Source of the DNA: an uncultured Opitutia bacterium
Lineage (GTDB): Bacteria; Verrucomicrobiota; Verrucomicrobiia; Opitutales; Opitutaceae
Length of the DNA stretch: 64,000 nt
NCBI GenBank assembly: GCA_903855985.1
Contig: CAIOAO010000058.1
Span: 1-64,000 of the forward strand
Direction of reading: 5' to 3'
Below the pieces are notes generated by a model. The model was not told the origin of the DNA. It ran no database searches and was given only the letters and a program-made list of their open reading frames with translations. This document shows positions 46,235 through 55,820 of this stretch, one piece after another; position 1 is the first letter of the stretch; every line of letters starts with the position of its first letter. A program made the translations under genes and the position numbers.

Positions 46235-46849
46235 ATGCCCCTGCACCGAAAGAAGATTTTTCGCATCCCGGCTCCGCCGCCTGGCACGATCTACGTGCGG
46301 CCGGGGTACAACCGGGTGCTGGCGGAGGAGTTCGAGGCGCTGAAGCGCAAGCGCGTGGACCTGGTGAAGGACAAGGTGGAGGCGCACAGCCAGGGCGACC
46401 TGCGCGAGAACTTCGGGTTCAAGGCGGCGAAGGACGCCATCCGCGCGGTGGACCGCAAGATGACGTCGCTCGACCGGTTCGTCGCCCGCAACACCTTCAT
46501 CGAGGTCGATCCCACGCTGTGGCTGACCAAGCCGACGGACACGCTGCAACTGGGTCACGTGGTCACACTGGAGAAGCAGGACCTGGCGACGAAGCGGAAG
46601 CACACGTTCACCTTTCTCATCACGACGCACGGCGAGACCGCCAGCGACCCGGAGACGGGGATCGAGTGCCTCCCGCACAACTCCCCGCTCGCCGCCGCCG
46701 TGCTGGGGCTGTCGGTGAACGCTCCCGCCACCGTCACGCTCCCCGCTGGTGCCGCCCTCCTGACCATCCGCGCCCTCCGCAACCCGACCCAGCCCGAGCT
46801 CGACCGCCTGCTCACCGCCATCCGCCCGCCCGAGATCGAGGACGATTAA
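46235..46849 (+). CDS. GreA/GreB-like transcription elongation factor family protein
   Basis: RVDLVKDKVEAHSQGDLRENFGFKAAKDAIRAVDRKM coiled-coil with GreA-like acidic tip; C-terminal FKBP-like region. Confidence 0.6.
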   Translation: MPLHRKKIFRIPAPPPGTIYVRPGYNRVLAEEFEALKRKRVDLVKDKVEAHSQGDLRENFGFKAAKDAIRAVDRKMTSLDRFVARNTFIEVDPTLWLTKPTDTLQLGHVVTLEKQDLATKRKHTFTFLITTHGETASDPETGIECLPHNSPLAAAVLGLSVNAPATVTLPAGAALLTIRALRNPTQPELDRLLTAIRPPEIEDD

Positions 46850-46905
46850 ACGATTCTGTCCGTCCGGCGGGGCACGGCCCTCTGGGCCGTGAGTCCGGTC
46901 GGATT

Positions 46906-47001
46906 TGCCCGCGAATCACGCGAACGAACGCGAAATTTCCGAACTCGCCCGGTTGGTTTGTTGTCCGGTTTTTCGCGCTCTTTCGCGTGTTTCGCGGGCA
47001 A
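46906..47001. repeat. GCGAAT-family inverted repeat (copy 1)
   Basis: TGCCCGCGAATCACGCGAACGAACGCGAAA ... TTTTTCGCGCTCTTTCGCGTGTTTCGCGGGCA. Confidence 0.65.
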
Positions 47002-47020
47002 TCCCACGGGGCGCAGCGCC

Positions 47021-48829
47021 TCACTCCTTCTTCAGCTGCGCCGGGATGAACTTCTCGCGGACAGCCTTGGCGAGCAGTTCGGGCGGGAGCAGGCCTTCGC
47101 TGATGACGAAATCGTTGAAGGTCTGGCGGTCGAATTTCTTGCCGAGCGCGAGCTCCGTGGCGGTGCGCGTTTCCATCAGGCGGGTGTAGCCGTAGAAATA
47201 CGCGCAGGCCTGGCCGGGGGAGCGGAAGGTGTAGCGGTCGAGCTCCTGATTGGCCATGCCCTCGGACAGGCACACGTCCTGGGTGAGGATCTCGAAACCG
47301 CGCTCACGCGTGATCAGCCCGAGGTTGAGCATGGGATCGAGCATCGCGCGCGCGGAGCGCATGAGCCGGTGCTGCAGCGCGATCAGCTGGCCGTCGAGCG
47401 GCTCGAAGGGTTTCGTCTCGGCCTCGGCGTAGAGCGCCCAGCCCTCGACGTTGACGCTGTTGAACGCGAAGAGGCTGCGCGCGAGCGACACCCCGCGCTC
47501 GACCATCGCGGCGAACTGCAGGTCGTGGCCGGGACGGCCCTCGTGCGCGGTGAGCGTCCAGGCGCCGGCCTTGTACGTGAAGTCGTCGAACGACGCGGCC
47601 TTGCCGCCGGCGCCGGGGTTGCTCGTGGTCAGGACGAACACGCCCTGTTCACCCTTCGTGCCGATGAGCGGCGGCGGCTGGAAATGCGGCGCGGGTTGCG
47701 CGGCGTTTTCGGCGTCGGAGGCGATGCGCATCTGCATCGGGCGGTCGGGGAGCGTCACGATCTTTTCGCGGCGGATGATCTCTTCAATTTTGCCGATGAT
47801 CTCGTGGTAATACGGCTCGACCTCGGCCTTGGTGAGCTGGGACTTCTTTAATTCCCGGATGACGGCGCGGTAATCGGGATCGGTGAAGCCGTGTTCCTTC
47901 GCGACCAGCGGCGCGAGCGCCTTCATCTCGTTGCGGTACTCGGCGAACGCGAGCTGGGCCTTTTTGATCAGGTCCTGCGGCGAGATATCGAGGCCGATGT
48001 TCTTGAGGTTGTCGGCGTAAAGTTCGGCGGGCAGGCGGGCGTCGGTGCGCGCGTGGGGCAGGACCGTGCTGCGCAGCCACGCCGCGTAATCCGTGAGCTG
48101 GGCGTCGAGCGCCGCGAGGGCGGCCGGCGCGCCGTCGAGTTTATCAATGCCGTATTTGGCGTAGAGCTTGTGGATGCCGGCGGCGTACTGCGAGATCGCG
48201 GCGAGGTGGTTTTCGACCTCGCCCTTGAACGGCGGGAGCAGCGCGGGATTGCCGACGCGCTCGTTGTAACGGTCCTTGGCGAGCTCGGTGATCGGCTTGG
48301 TGCCGGGCATGAGACCGGTGTAGCGCTTCAGCCGCACCAGCGCGGCGGGCCGGCGGGCGGCCTCGATCTGGTCGTCGAGCAGGCTGAACTCGCCGAAGAA
48401 AATCAGCTGCGGCACATTGCCGTAGGGGAGGGTGAGCTTTTCGTTGAGCGCGGCGCTGGTGAGACGGTCGTTGGCGGACTTGATCAGGATGGCGAGGTCC
48501 TGCTGCACGCGCGGGTCGGTCTCGATCATCGCCCGCTTGGCGAGCTCATCGCGCGCCGCGGTCGTCAGGGCGCGCGTGCGCTCGTCATTGCCGGCCGTGA
48601 GGTCGGCGATCTGGTCATCCAACCCCCGCACGCCGATGCGCCCCGCGAATTCCGGCGCCACCTTGGCCGTCGCATCGAGCAGCACCTGGGCGTGGCGGTT
48701 GCTCTGGGTGATCCAGTCCGCCTGGTCGGCGGCCGACGCGCTTGCGGCCGTGAAGACCGCCAAGCCGGCGACCAAGCCGCCGCGAACCAAGGAACCGAAG
48801 GGGAGGAACGTCAGACGTGTGGATTGCAT
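47021..48829 (-). CDS. DUF885-family protein (M32-like metallopeptidase fold)
   Basis: AGAWTLTAHEGRPGHDLQFAAM (HExxH-like HEGRPGH), SLFAFNSVNVEGWALYAEAE, GQACAYFYGYTRLMETR. Confidence 0.85.
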   Translation of the reverse strand: MQSTRLTFLPFGSLVRGGLVAGLAVFTAASASAADQADWITQSNRHAQVLLDATAKVAPEFAGRIGVRGLDDQIADLTAGNDERTRALTTAARDELAKRAMIETDPRVQQDLAILIKSANDRLTSAALNEKLTLPYGNVPQLIFFGEFSLLDDQIEAARRPAALVRLKRYTGLMPGTKPITELAKDRYNERVGNPALLPPFKGEVENHLAAISQYAAGIHKLYAKYGIDKLDGAPAALAALDAQLTDYAAWLRSTVLPHARTDARLPAELYADNLKNIGLDISPQDLIKKAQLAFAEYRNEMKALAPLVAKEHGFTDPDYRAVIRELKKSQLTKAEVEPYYHEIIGKIEEIIRREKIVTLPDRPMQMRIASDAENAAQPAPHFQPPPLIGTKGEQGVFVLTTSNPGAGGKAASFDDFTYKAGAWTLTAHEGRPGHDLQFAAMVERGVSLARSLFAFNSVNVEGWALYAEAETKPFEPLDGQLIALQHRLMRSARAMLDPMLNLGLITRERGFEILTQDVCLSEGMANQELDRYTFRSPGQACAYFYGYTRLMETRTATELALGKKFDRQTFNDFVISEGLLPPELLAKAVREKFIPAQLKKE

Positions 48830-49279
48830 CCCCCGAGTCAGCCGCCGCCCACCCCGAAACTCAAGGGTTTCGCGCCGAGCGGAGCCGGGCGAAGGATGAA
48901 CGGTCCGAAAGCCGGTTCGGACCCCAATTCGGACCCAGTTTTACCTGCCCTGGGTCATGGTACGAATTGGGGATGCTTCATTTACTGCACCGTCCGTGTC
49001 TGATCCTTAAGCACAAGTCGCTTAAGGTCCTTCAAACTGACATCATAATGAAAGTGCATGTCGGGTTTAGAGGTGCAGTAGATGCTGGCAAGGCCGTGGG
49101 TGGGTGGGCACTTGCTGGCGGAACGTAGGGCATTGCGGGCCCAAAACGGGGCCTGAGAAGGCCAAGCCGACGGGGCTCGAAGGTGGGCAGGTTGCCCTTT
49201 TTCCCGGTGCCCGAGGTTACCCAGGGAGCCGGTAAAGGGGGCAGCCTGTTCCTTGTTACCTGGGGCTGGCTTCACGCCA

Positions 49280-49876
49280 TTACGGGAACAGCCGCTGCGA
49301 CTGCCAGCCGGCGGACGTGCGGGTGAAGATGACGCGCTCGTGGAGGCGGAAGGGTTTTTCGTGCCAGAACTCGATGCTCTCGGGCGCGAGGCGGAAGCCG
49401 GACCAGTGCGGCGGGCGGGGCACCGGGCCCACGCCATAGCGCAGCGCCTCCACCGCGCAGTTTTTCTCGAGGGCAAATCGATCCGCCATCGGGCGCGACT
49501 GGTGCGAGGCCCACGCGCCGAGCTGGCTGAGCCGCGCGCGCGAGGCGAAATAGGCGTCGGCCTCCGCCGCGCTCACCGGCGTGACCGGCCCCGCGACGCG
49601 CACCTGCCGCTTGATCTGGTTCCAGTAGAAACACAGCGCCGCCCGCGGCCGGACCGCGAGCTCGTGCGCCTTGGGGCTCTCGAGGTTGGTGTAGAACACG
49701 AAGCCGCGTTCATCGGCCCCCTTGAGCAGCAGCATCCGCACGCTGGGTGCGCCGGACGCGTCCGCCGTGGCCACCGCCATGGCCGTGGGTTCGGGCACAC
49801 CGCCCCGTTCCGCCTCGGCGAACCAGGCGTGAAATTGCGCGATCGGATCCTCCCCGGTGTTTGAAGCGGTGGTCAT
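49280..49876 (-). CDS. pdxH: pyridoxamine 5'-phosphate oxidase
   Basis: [94 protein letters not shown]. Confidence 0.95.
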   Translation of the reverse strand: MTTASNTGEDPIAQFHAWFAEAERGGVPEPTAMAVATADASGAPSVRMLLLKGADERGFVFYTNLESPKAHELAVRPRAALCFYWNQIKRQVRVAGPVTPVSAAEADAYFASRARLSQLGAWASHQSRPMADRFALEKNCAVEALRYGVGPVPRPPHWSGFRLAPESIEFWHEKPFRLHERVIFTRTSAGWQSQRLFP

Positions 49877-49946
49877 GCCCGCAGTATGGCCGAAATCGCC
49901 CGGCGAGGGAAGCGTGTTACGCGAGGCCGGAGCCAAGCCGAAGGGG

Positions 49947-50339
49947 TCAGGGGGTGGTTTTGCCGTCGAAGTGCTCGTGGTCGGCCTCCGCGGCGGCGCG
50001 GGTGGGGTGGACGACGCCGTCCCGGTGGTTCGGGGGCGAATAAACCGTGTAGAGCTTCAACCCGCCGCTGCCGGTGTTGATGATGTTGTGCTTGGTCCCG
50101 GCCGGTACGACCACCGCGAAGCCCGCGCGGATCGGCGTCCGCACGCCATCGAGCACCGCCTCCCCCGAGCCCTCCTCGACGCGGAAGAACTGGTCCAGCT
50201 GATGGACCTCCGCCCCGATATCCTCCTTGGGCTTCAGCGCCATGAGCACGAGCTGGCAATGTTCGGCCGTGTACAGCACGCGGCGAAAATCGTCGTTTTT
50301 GACGGCGAGGCTTTCGAGATCCTGGACATAGCCTTTCAT
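49947..50339 (-). CDS. cupin-domain protein
   Basis: [36 protein letters not shown]...[15 protein letters not shown]. Confidence 0.9.
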   Translation of the reverse strand: MKGYVQDLESLAVKNDDFRRVLYTAEHCQLVLMALKPKEDIGAEVHQLDQFFRVEEGSGEAVLDGVRTPIRAGFAVVVPAGTKHNIINTGSGGLKLYTVYSPPNHRDGVVHPTRAAAEADHEHFDGKTTP

Positions 50340-50651
50340 GGTGAATCCTTTTTCGTTCAGTTGGGTTTAGCTTCCGAAGTGGCCGGACCGCGGGCGAGAG
50401 AAGCCGGCTGCGCCGCGATCCGCCCGGATGGTTTCACGGAGAGTGCGCCGCCGGGTGCGGTTTCGCTATGGGGTGTAGTCCCACTGGAAGGCGCGGGTGA
50501 GGGTCACTCGCGATAGGGACCTGCCTTCGCGGTTCCGACGGCGCGGCAACTAACACGTTCCACCCTCGGAGTTAGTGGCGGAGGCCCCGAAAGGAGGAGT
50601 TTCCGCCCTTGACCGTCCGGGGGGTGGGAGCACTGTTTGGCGCTCCATCAC

Positions 50652-50725
50652 TGCCTGATGGTGTAATGGTAGCACAGGCGACTTTGACTCGCCTAGTCAT
50701 GGTTCGAATCCATGTCGGGCAGCCA
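50652..50725 (+). tRNA. tRNA-Gln(TTG)
   Basis: Cloverleaf: TGCCTGA/TCGGGCA acceptor, anticodon arm GGCGA-CTTTGAC-TCGCC, GGTTCGAATCC T-arm, encoded CCA. Confidence 0.95.
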
Positions 50726-50782
50726 TTCGACGCGCTTACGCTTGCTCATGGCGAGCCTAGGGGGGCGCTCTTGCGGCGAATG

Positions 50783-50801
50783 CCCTGAGCTTGTCGAAGG
50801 G
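50783..50801. repeat. CCCTGAGCTTGTCGAAGGG palindromic repeat
   Basis: Matches a dispersed palindrome recalled from many bacterial genomes. Confidence 0.55.
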
Positions 50802-50901
50802 TTTTGATTGTTGGCAAATGGCTCAAAATTGGAGGTTTGCGGATTTATTGCGGTTCGCTCGGTGAGGCTCGCTTGGGGTCTTGTCTACTTTGGAGGGTAG
50901 C

Positions 50902-51225
50902 ATGAGCGAATTCGCGCGGGCCGAGTTTCCCAGGCCGGTCGATGGGCTGTCGTGGGTCTATATTCTCCAGTCGCTTGATGGGGGCTTTTACATCGGAAGT
51001 GCCCGTGATGTGTCTCGACGAACGCACCAGCATCAAGCCGGGCGAGGCGCCAAATTTACCCAGGACCATGGAGTCTCCAAACTGGTCTATGTTGAAGGGC
51101 CCTTTGACTTGAAAGTCGCCATTCAGAGGGAGTTTCAACTCAAGCGTTGGTCTCGCGCTAAGAAGGAAGCACTCGTTCGCGGTGACAGCCCGCAGCTACG
51201 CCAACTTAGTCGGTCGCGAGATTGA
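50902..51225 (+). CDS. GIY-YIG nuclease-superfamily protein
   Basis: WVYILQSLDGGFYIGSARDVSRRTHQHQAGRGAKFTQDHG...FDLKVAIQREFQLKRWSRAKKEALV. Confidence 0.9.
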   Translation: MSEFARAEFPRPVDGLSWVYILQSLDGGFYIGSARDVSRRTHQHQAGRGAKFTQDHGVSKLVYVEGPFDLKVAIQREFQLKRWSRAKKEALVRGDSPQLRQLSRSRD

Positions 51226-51285
51226 AATTCCCTCCCGAGAGTAGGCTCTTGCCGCCGCCGCTCGCTGGCCGTTTGCTCGGAAGTA

Positions 51286-52122
51286 ATGCCGGACCCCGCT
51301 GAACTTCCGTTGCTTGAGGTCGAGAACCTTTCGACCGGGTTTTTTACGGAGGACGGGGTGGTGCCGGCGGTGGATGGGGTGTCGTTTTCGCTCATGCGGG
51401 GGCGGACCCTGGCGCTGGTCGGCGAGAGCGGGTCGGGGAAGAGCGTCACGGCGTACTCGATCCTGCGGCTCATCCAGCCGCCGGGGCGGATCACGGGCGG
51501 GAAGATCCTGTTTCGCTCGGCGCGGGCGGGGGAGATTGATCTCGCGGCGCTGGGCGAGAAGTCGGAGGCGCTGTACAAGGTTCGGGGCGGGTTGATCAGC
51601 ATGATTTTCCAGGAGCCGATGACGGCGCTCTCGCCGGTCCACTCCGTCGGCAGCCAGATCGCGGAGGCCATTCTGCTGCACCGGAAGGTGGACAAGAAAG
51701 AGGCGCGGCGGCTGACGGTCGAGATGCTCGGGCAGGTGGGCATCGCGCAGGCGGAGATGTGCTTTGACCAATACCCGCACGAGCTGTCCGGCGGGATGCG
51801 TCAGCGCGTGGTGATTGCCATGGCGCTCGTCTGCCGGCCGGAGCTGCTGATCGCGGACGAATCCACGACGGCGCTCGATGTGACGATCCAGGCGCAAATC
51901 CTCGGGCTGATCAAAACGCTGCAGCGCGGGCTGGGCTGCTCGGTGCTGCTGATCACGCACGACTTCGGCGTCGTGGCGCAGGTGGCGGATGACGTCGCCG
52001 TGATGCACCACGGCAAGATCGTGGAGCATGGGACGGTGCGGGCCGTGCTCAAAAACCCGCAGCACGCGTATACGCGGGCGCTGCTCGAGGCGCTGCCATC
52101 GCGTCGCGTCCGCGTCGCTTGA
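51286..52122 (+). CDS. oligopeptide/dipeptide ABC transporter ATP-binding protein (OppD/DppD-type)
   Basis: [81 protein letters not shown]. Confidence 0.95.
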   Translation: MPDPAELPLLEVENLSTGFFTEDGVVPAVDGVSFSLMRGRTLALVGESGSGKSVTAYSILRLIQPPGRITGGKILFRSARAGEIDLAALGEKSEALYKVRGGLISMIFQEPMTALSPVHSVGSQIAEAILLHRKVDKKEARRLTVEMLGQVGIAQAEMCFDQYPHELSGGMRQRVVIAMALVCRPELLIADESTTALDVTIQAQILGLIKTLQRGLGCSVLLITHDFGVVAQVADDVAVMHHGKIVEHGTVRAVLKNPQHAYTRALLEALPSRRVRVA

Positions 52123-52149
52123 GAGCCATGAATCCGGATTCGATCTTTT

Positions 52150-52228
52150 ATCGCGGAGACGCGGAGGGGCGGAAACACCGGGAAGGGGCCTCGGTTTCCC
52201 AATCTCCGCTCCTCCGCGTCTCCGCGAT
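52150..52228. repeat. GCGGAG-family inverted repeat (copy 2)
   Basis: ATCGCGGAGACGCGGAGG ... CCTCCGCGTCTCCGCGAT perfect 18-bp arms. Confidence 0.85.
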
Positions 52229-52258
52229 CTGCATTGGGATTGGACCCGCCCATCGCCC

Positions 52259-53143
52259 ATGACCCATAACCCATCACCCGCGCTCAGCCCGCTCCTCTCC
52301 GTCCGCGGGCTGAGCAAGCACTTCCCGGTGATGAGCCGGGGGTTCCGGCCGAAGGTCACGGGCGTGACCAAGGCGGTGGATGACGTGAGCTTCGATCTCG
52401 CGCCGGGTGAGACGCTGGGGCTCGTCGGCGAGAGCGGCTCGGGCAAGACGACGACGGCACGCTGCATCCTGCGCGCGATCGAGCCGACGGCGGGCCAGGT
52501 GCTGTTCCGGCTGCCGGACGGGCGCACGGTGGACCTGGCAAGCCTGTCGGACCGCGCGCTCAAGCCGCTGCGGCAGCACGCGCAGATGGTGTTTCAGGAT
52601 CCGTTTTCCTCGCTCAACCCGCGCATGACCGTGGGCGACATCGTCGGCGAACCGCTGGTGATCCACCGGCTCGCGCGTGGCCCTGAGCTGGCCGAACGCG
52701 TGGCGGAGACGCTGCGGCGGGTGGGGTTGAAGCCGGAGCACCGGGTGCGTTACCCGCATGCGTTCAGCGGCGGGCAGCGTCAGCGCATCGGCATCGCCCG
52801 GGCGCTGATCATGCGGCCGTCGCTCATCGTCTGCGACGAGGCGACATCGGCGCTCGACGTGACGATCCAGGCGCAGGTGCTGGATTTGCTGAAGGAACTG
52901 CAGGCGGAGTTCCGGCTGACGTACCTGTTTGTGGCGCACAACCTCGATGTGGTGCGCAACTTCTGCGACCGCGTGGCGGTGATGCGCCGCGGGAAGATCG
53001 TCGAGCTGGCGCCGACGGCGCGGATTTTCGCGGCACCGGAGCATCCGTACACCAAGCTGTTGCTGTCGGCGATCCCGTCGTCCGATCCGGATGTGCCGAT
53101 GAACTTCGGCGTGGCGGAGGAGCTGGCGAAGCTGGACCGCTGA
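52259..53143 (+). CDS. oligopeptide/dipeptide ABC transporter ATP-binding protein (OppF/DppF-type)
   Basis: [87 protein letters not shown]. Confidence 0.95.
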   Translation: MTHNPSPALSPLLSVRGLSKHFPVMSRGFRPKVTGVTKAVDDVSFDLAPGETLGLVGESGSGKTTTARCILRAIEPTAGQVLFRLPDGRTVDLASLSDRALKPLRQHAQMVFQDPFSSLNPRMTVGDIVGEPLVIHRLARGPELAERVAETLRRVGLKPEHRVRYPHAFSGGQRQRIGIARALIMRPSLIVCDEATSALDVTIQAQVLDLLKELQAEFRLTYLFVAHNLDVVRNFCDRVAVMRRGKIVELAPTARIFAAPEHPYTKLLLSAIPSSDPDVPMNFGVAEELAKLDR

Positions 53144-53190
53144 GGACGTTAACCGCGAATGGACGCGAATTAACGCGAAGGCTAAGGCGC

Positions 53191-53270
53191 TTTTATCGCG
53201 GAGGCGCGGAGATGGGGAGTCCGATCTCTGTTTCCCGGTATTTCCGCTCCTCCGCGCCTCCGCGATAAAA
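53191..53270. repeat. GCGGAG-family inverted repeat (copy 3)
   Basis: TTTTATCGCGGAGGCGCGGAG (53191-53211) / CTCCGCGCCTCCGCGATAAAA (53250-53270), 21-bp perfect arms. Confidence 0.9.
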
Positions 53271-53277
53271 CCAGACC

Positions 53278-54567
53278 TCACTTCTTCGTTTTGACGATGA
53301 AGGGCTTGAAGTAACCGGCTTGGGTGTCGGGGAATTGGCCTTTGATGCGGACGCCTTTTTCTTCGTGCTCCTGCTCGCGGATGTGGCCGAGCTGGTGGAA
53401 GCGGGCGATGACGTCGTAGCGGTCGTGGGGGATGAGCAGTTCCTGCTCGTTGGTCGTATCGGCGATCAGTTCGATGCAGCGCTCCTCGAGGTCGTCGAGG
53501 CCGGCCTTGGTGTGGGCGCTGACGAACAGCGCGTCGGGCACGAGCTGCTTCGCGCGGCGCTTCATGGCGGGCGTGGCGGCGTCCACCTTGTTGAAGACGG
53601 TGATGATGGTCTGGTCGGCGGCGCCGAGCTCCTCGAGGACGCTGAGCGTGGTGGCGTGGTGCTGCTCGAAGTTCGGGTTGGTGACGTCGAGGACGTGGAT
53701 CAGGAAGTCGGCGACGACGACCTCCTCGAGCGTGGCCTTGAACGCCTCGACGAGCCCGTGCGGCAGGCGGCGGATGAAGCCGACGGTGTCGGTGATGAGC
53801 AGCTTGTAATTGCCCTTGAGCTCGAGGGAGCGCGTGGTCGGGTCGAGCGTGGCGAAGAGCTTGTCCTCGGCGAGGACGTGGGCGCCGGTGAGGGCGTTGA
53901 GCAGGGAGGACTTGCCGGCGTTGGTGTAACCGACGATGGCGGTGGTCGGCACGGGCACGCGCAGCCGGCGGCGGCGCTGGACGCCGCGCTGTTTCACGAC
54001 CTCGGCGAGCTCGACCTTGAGGTGGGCGATGCGGTCGCGGACGAGACGGCGGTCCTGCTCGAGTTGGGTTTCGCCCTCGCCACCCATGGAGCCCTTGCCG
54101 CGCTGGCGGGAAAGGTGGGTCCACGCGCGGGTGAGGCGGGGGAGGGAGTACTCCATGCGAGCCAGGGCGACCTGGAGCACGGCCTCGCGCGTGTGGGCGC
54201 GGTCGGCGAAGACCTCGAGGATGACCTCCTCGCGGTCAATGACGGGCAGGCCGGAGAGTTCCTCCCAGTTGCGCTGCTGGGCGGGGGAAAGGTGTTCGTC
54301 GAAGACGATGACGTCGGCGCCGTCCTCTTTCGCCTGGTCGGCGAGCTCCTTGGCCTTGCCGCTGCCGAGGAGGAGGGCGGGGGTGGGCTGGCGGAGGTTG
54401 ACGAGGGTGGAGCGGACGACGGAGATGCGCAGGTTCTCGACCAGTTCCTTCAGTTCCAGGAGGAGCTCGTCGGCCTCACCGGCGGGCATGGAGTGCGTCT
54501 GCACGCCGATAAGGAAGGCGCGCTCGAGCTTGTTGGAGGTGGGCTTGTCGGTGAGGAAATCAGCCAT
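53278..54567 (-). CDS. hflX: GTPase HflX (copy 2)
   Basis: FDEHLSPAQQRNWEELSGL, GEGETQLEQDRRLVRDRIAHLK, GYTNAGKSSLLNALTG, LFATLDPTTRSL, TDTVGFIRRLPHGLVEAF. Confidence 0.95.
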   Translation of the reverse strand: MADFLTDKPTSNKLERAFLIGVQTHSMPAGEADELLLELKELVENLRISVVRSTLVNLRQPTPALLLGSGKAKELADQAKEDGADVIVFDEHLSPAQQRNWEELSGLPVIDREEVILEVFADRAHTREAVLQVALARMEYSLPRLTRAWTHLSRQRGKGSMGGEGETQLEQDRRLVRDRIAHLKVELAEVVKQRGVQRRRRLRVPVPTTAIVGYTNAGKSSLLNALTGAHVLAEDKLFATLDPTTRSLELKGNYKLLITDTVGFIRRLPHGLVEAFKATLEEVVVADFLIHVLDVTNPNFEQHHATTLSVLEELGAADQTIITVFNKVDAATPAMKRRAKQLVPDALFVSAHTKAGLDDLEERCIELIADTTNEQELLIPHDRYDVIARFHQLGHIREQEHEEKGVRIKGQFPDTQAGYFKPFIVKTKK

Positions 54568-54668
54568 GGGAGATCAGACAGTGGCTGGAGCCGAAGGTGC
54601 GGTCAACAGGCCTCGGACGATTGGCCGCCAGGAGGCGCAAGCAGCGCAAAGACTCGGATTCGATCCTA

Positions 54669-54747
54669 ATCGCGGAAGCGCGGAGGGGCGGAAACACCGG
54701 GAAAGGGCCTCGGTTTCCCAATCTCCGTTCCTCCGCGTCTCCGCGAT
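54669..54747. repeat. GCGGAG-family inverted repeat (copy 4)
   Basis: ATCGCGGAAGCGCGGAGG ... CCTCCGCGTCTCCGCGAT; interior nearly identical to copy 2. Confidence 0.85.
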
Positions 54748-54794
54748 CCTCTGGAAATCCTGCGCATTTTGCGCCTCTTGGCGGCTCAATTGCC

Positions 54795-55607
54795 TCAGGT
54801 CGCGTGGTAGATGACCGGGGTCATCTTGCCGTTCAGGACGGCGCCGACCTCGACGTCGGGGGCGATGTAGGCGCGGTCGCCCTCGCGGGCCTTGGTGTTC
54901 GGCTCGATGAGGCGCATGTCCTCGTCCATGTAGATGATCGTCATGACGGCGCGCGGCGTCTTCGTTGTGTTCGGGCCGGCGCGGTGGAAGGTCCACCCGT
55001 AGTGGAAGCTCACCTCGCCGAGGTCGAACGGCGTGTCGTTGAGCGGATAATTCCGGTCCTTGAGTGAGCGGCCGATCAGGGCCTCGCTCTCATCGCTGAT
55101 GGCGAGCTCGCGGCCGGCTTCAAACTGGTGGCTGCCGATGGAGAACGCGAGCGGGCCCATCTCCTGGGTCACGGCCTGGAGCGGAATCCACGCGGTGACG
55201 CTCTGCGCGCTGCTCAGCGGCCAGTAGTACTGGTCGGCGTGCCACGGGGTGATACCGCCACCGGCCTCCTTGTAGAGGGCCTGGTCGTGGTACATGCGGA
55301 CGCCGCGGACGCCGAGCAGCTCGGCGGCCAGGCGGGCGAGACGCTGGCTCCAGCAGAATTCCTTCACGGTCTCGTTCTTGGTCCAGATGTTGCCGACCTG
55401 GAGGAACGCCTTGTTGTACGTGGTGCGCTGCTCGATCGGCAGGTGCATCGTGTTGAGGCGGAACACCTCGGGGGTGATGACCTTGGCGTAGTACTCGATG
55501 GCCTCGGGCGAGAGGACGTGCTTCAGCTTGATGAATCCCTCGCGGCGGAACTGCGCGATCTGGGCGGGCGTGAGCGGGTAAGGGGTATCAATGTCGGGTT
55601 TCGCCAT
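54795..55607 (-). CDS. phytanoyl-CoA dioxygenase (PhyH) family protein
   Basis: FRREGFIKLKHVLSPEAIEYY, MYHDQALYKEAGGGITPWHADQYYWPL, VSFHYGWTFHRAGPNTTKTPRAVMTIIYMDEDMRL. Confidence 0.92.
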   Translation of the reverse strand: MAKPDIDTPYPLTPAQIAQFRREGFIKLKHVLSPEAIEYYAKVITPEVFRLNTMHLPIEQRTTYNKAFLQVGNIWTKNETVKEFCWSQRLARLAAELLGVRGVRMYHDQALYKEAGGGITPWHADQYYWPLSSAQSVTAWIPLQAVTQEMGPLAFSIGSHQFEAGRELAISDESEALIGRSLKDRNYPLNDTPFDLGEVSFHYGWTFHRAGPNTTKTPRAVMTIIYMDEDMRLIEPNTKAREGDRAYIAPDVEVGAVLNGKMTPVIYHAT

Positions 55608-55820
55608 GGCGACGAGTGCTGTGCCGGAACGCCCCGCCAGCAGCAAGCCCGCGGCGTGGCTTCCGCATGATATTTCAGGCCGGATGCCCCATGGCGGGAG
55701 GTTGGCATGCCGCAGGCTGTCAAAGTGGGGTAAAAACACTCATCCCGGAAAGCTTTACACGGTTTTGACAGGTGTAGGCTTGAGCAGGCGGGGGGTGCCC
55801 GTAGCGTCGGGCTTCCAGCT

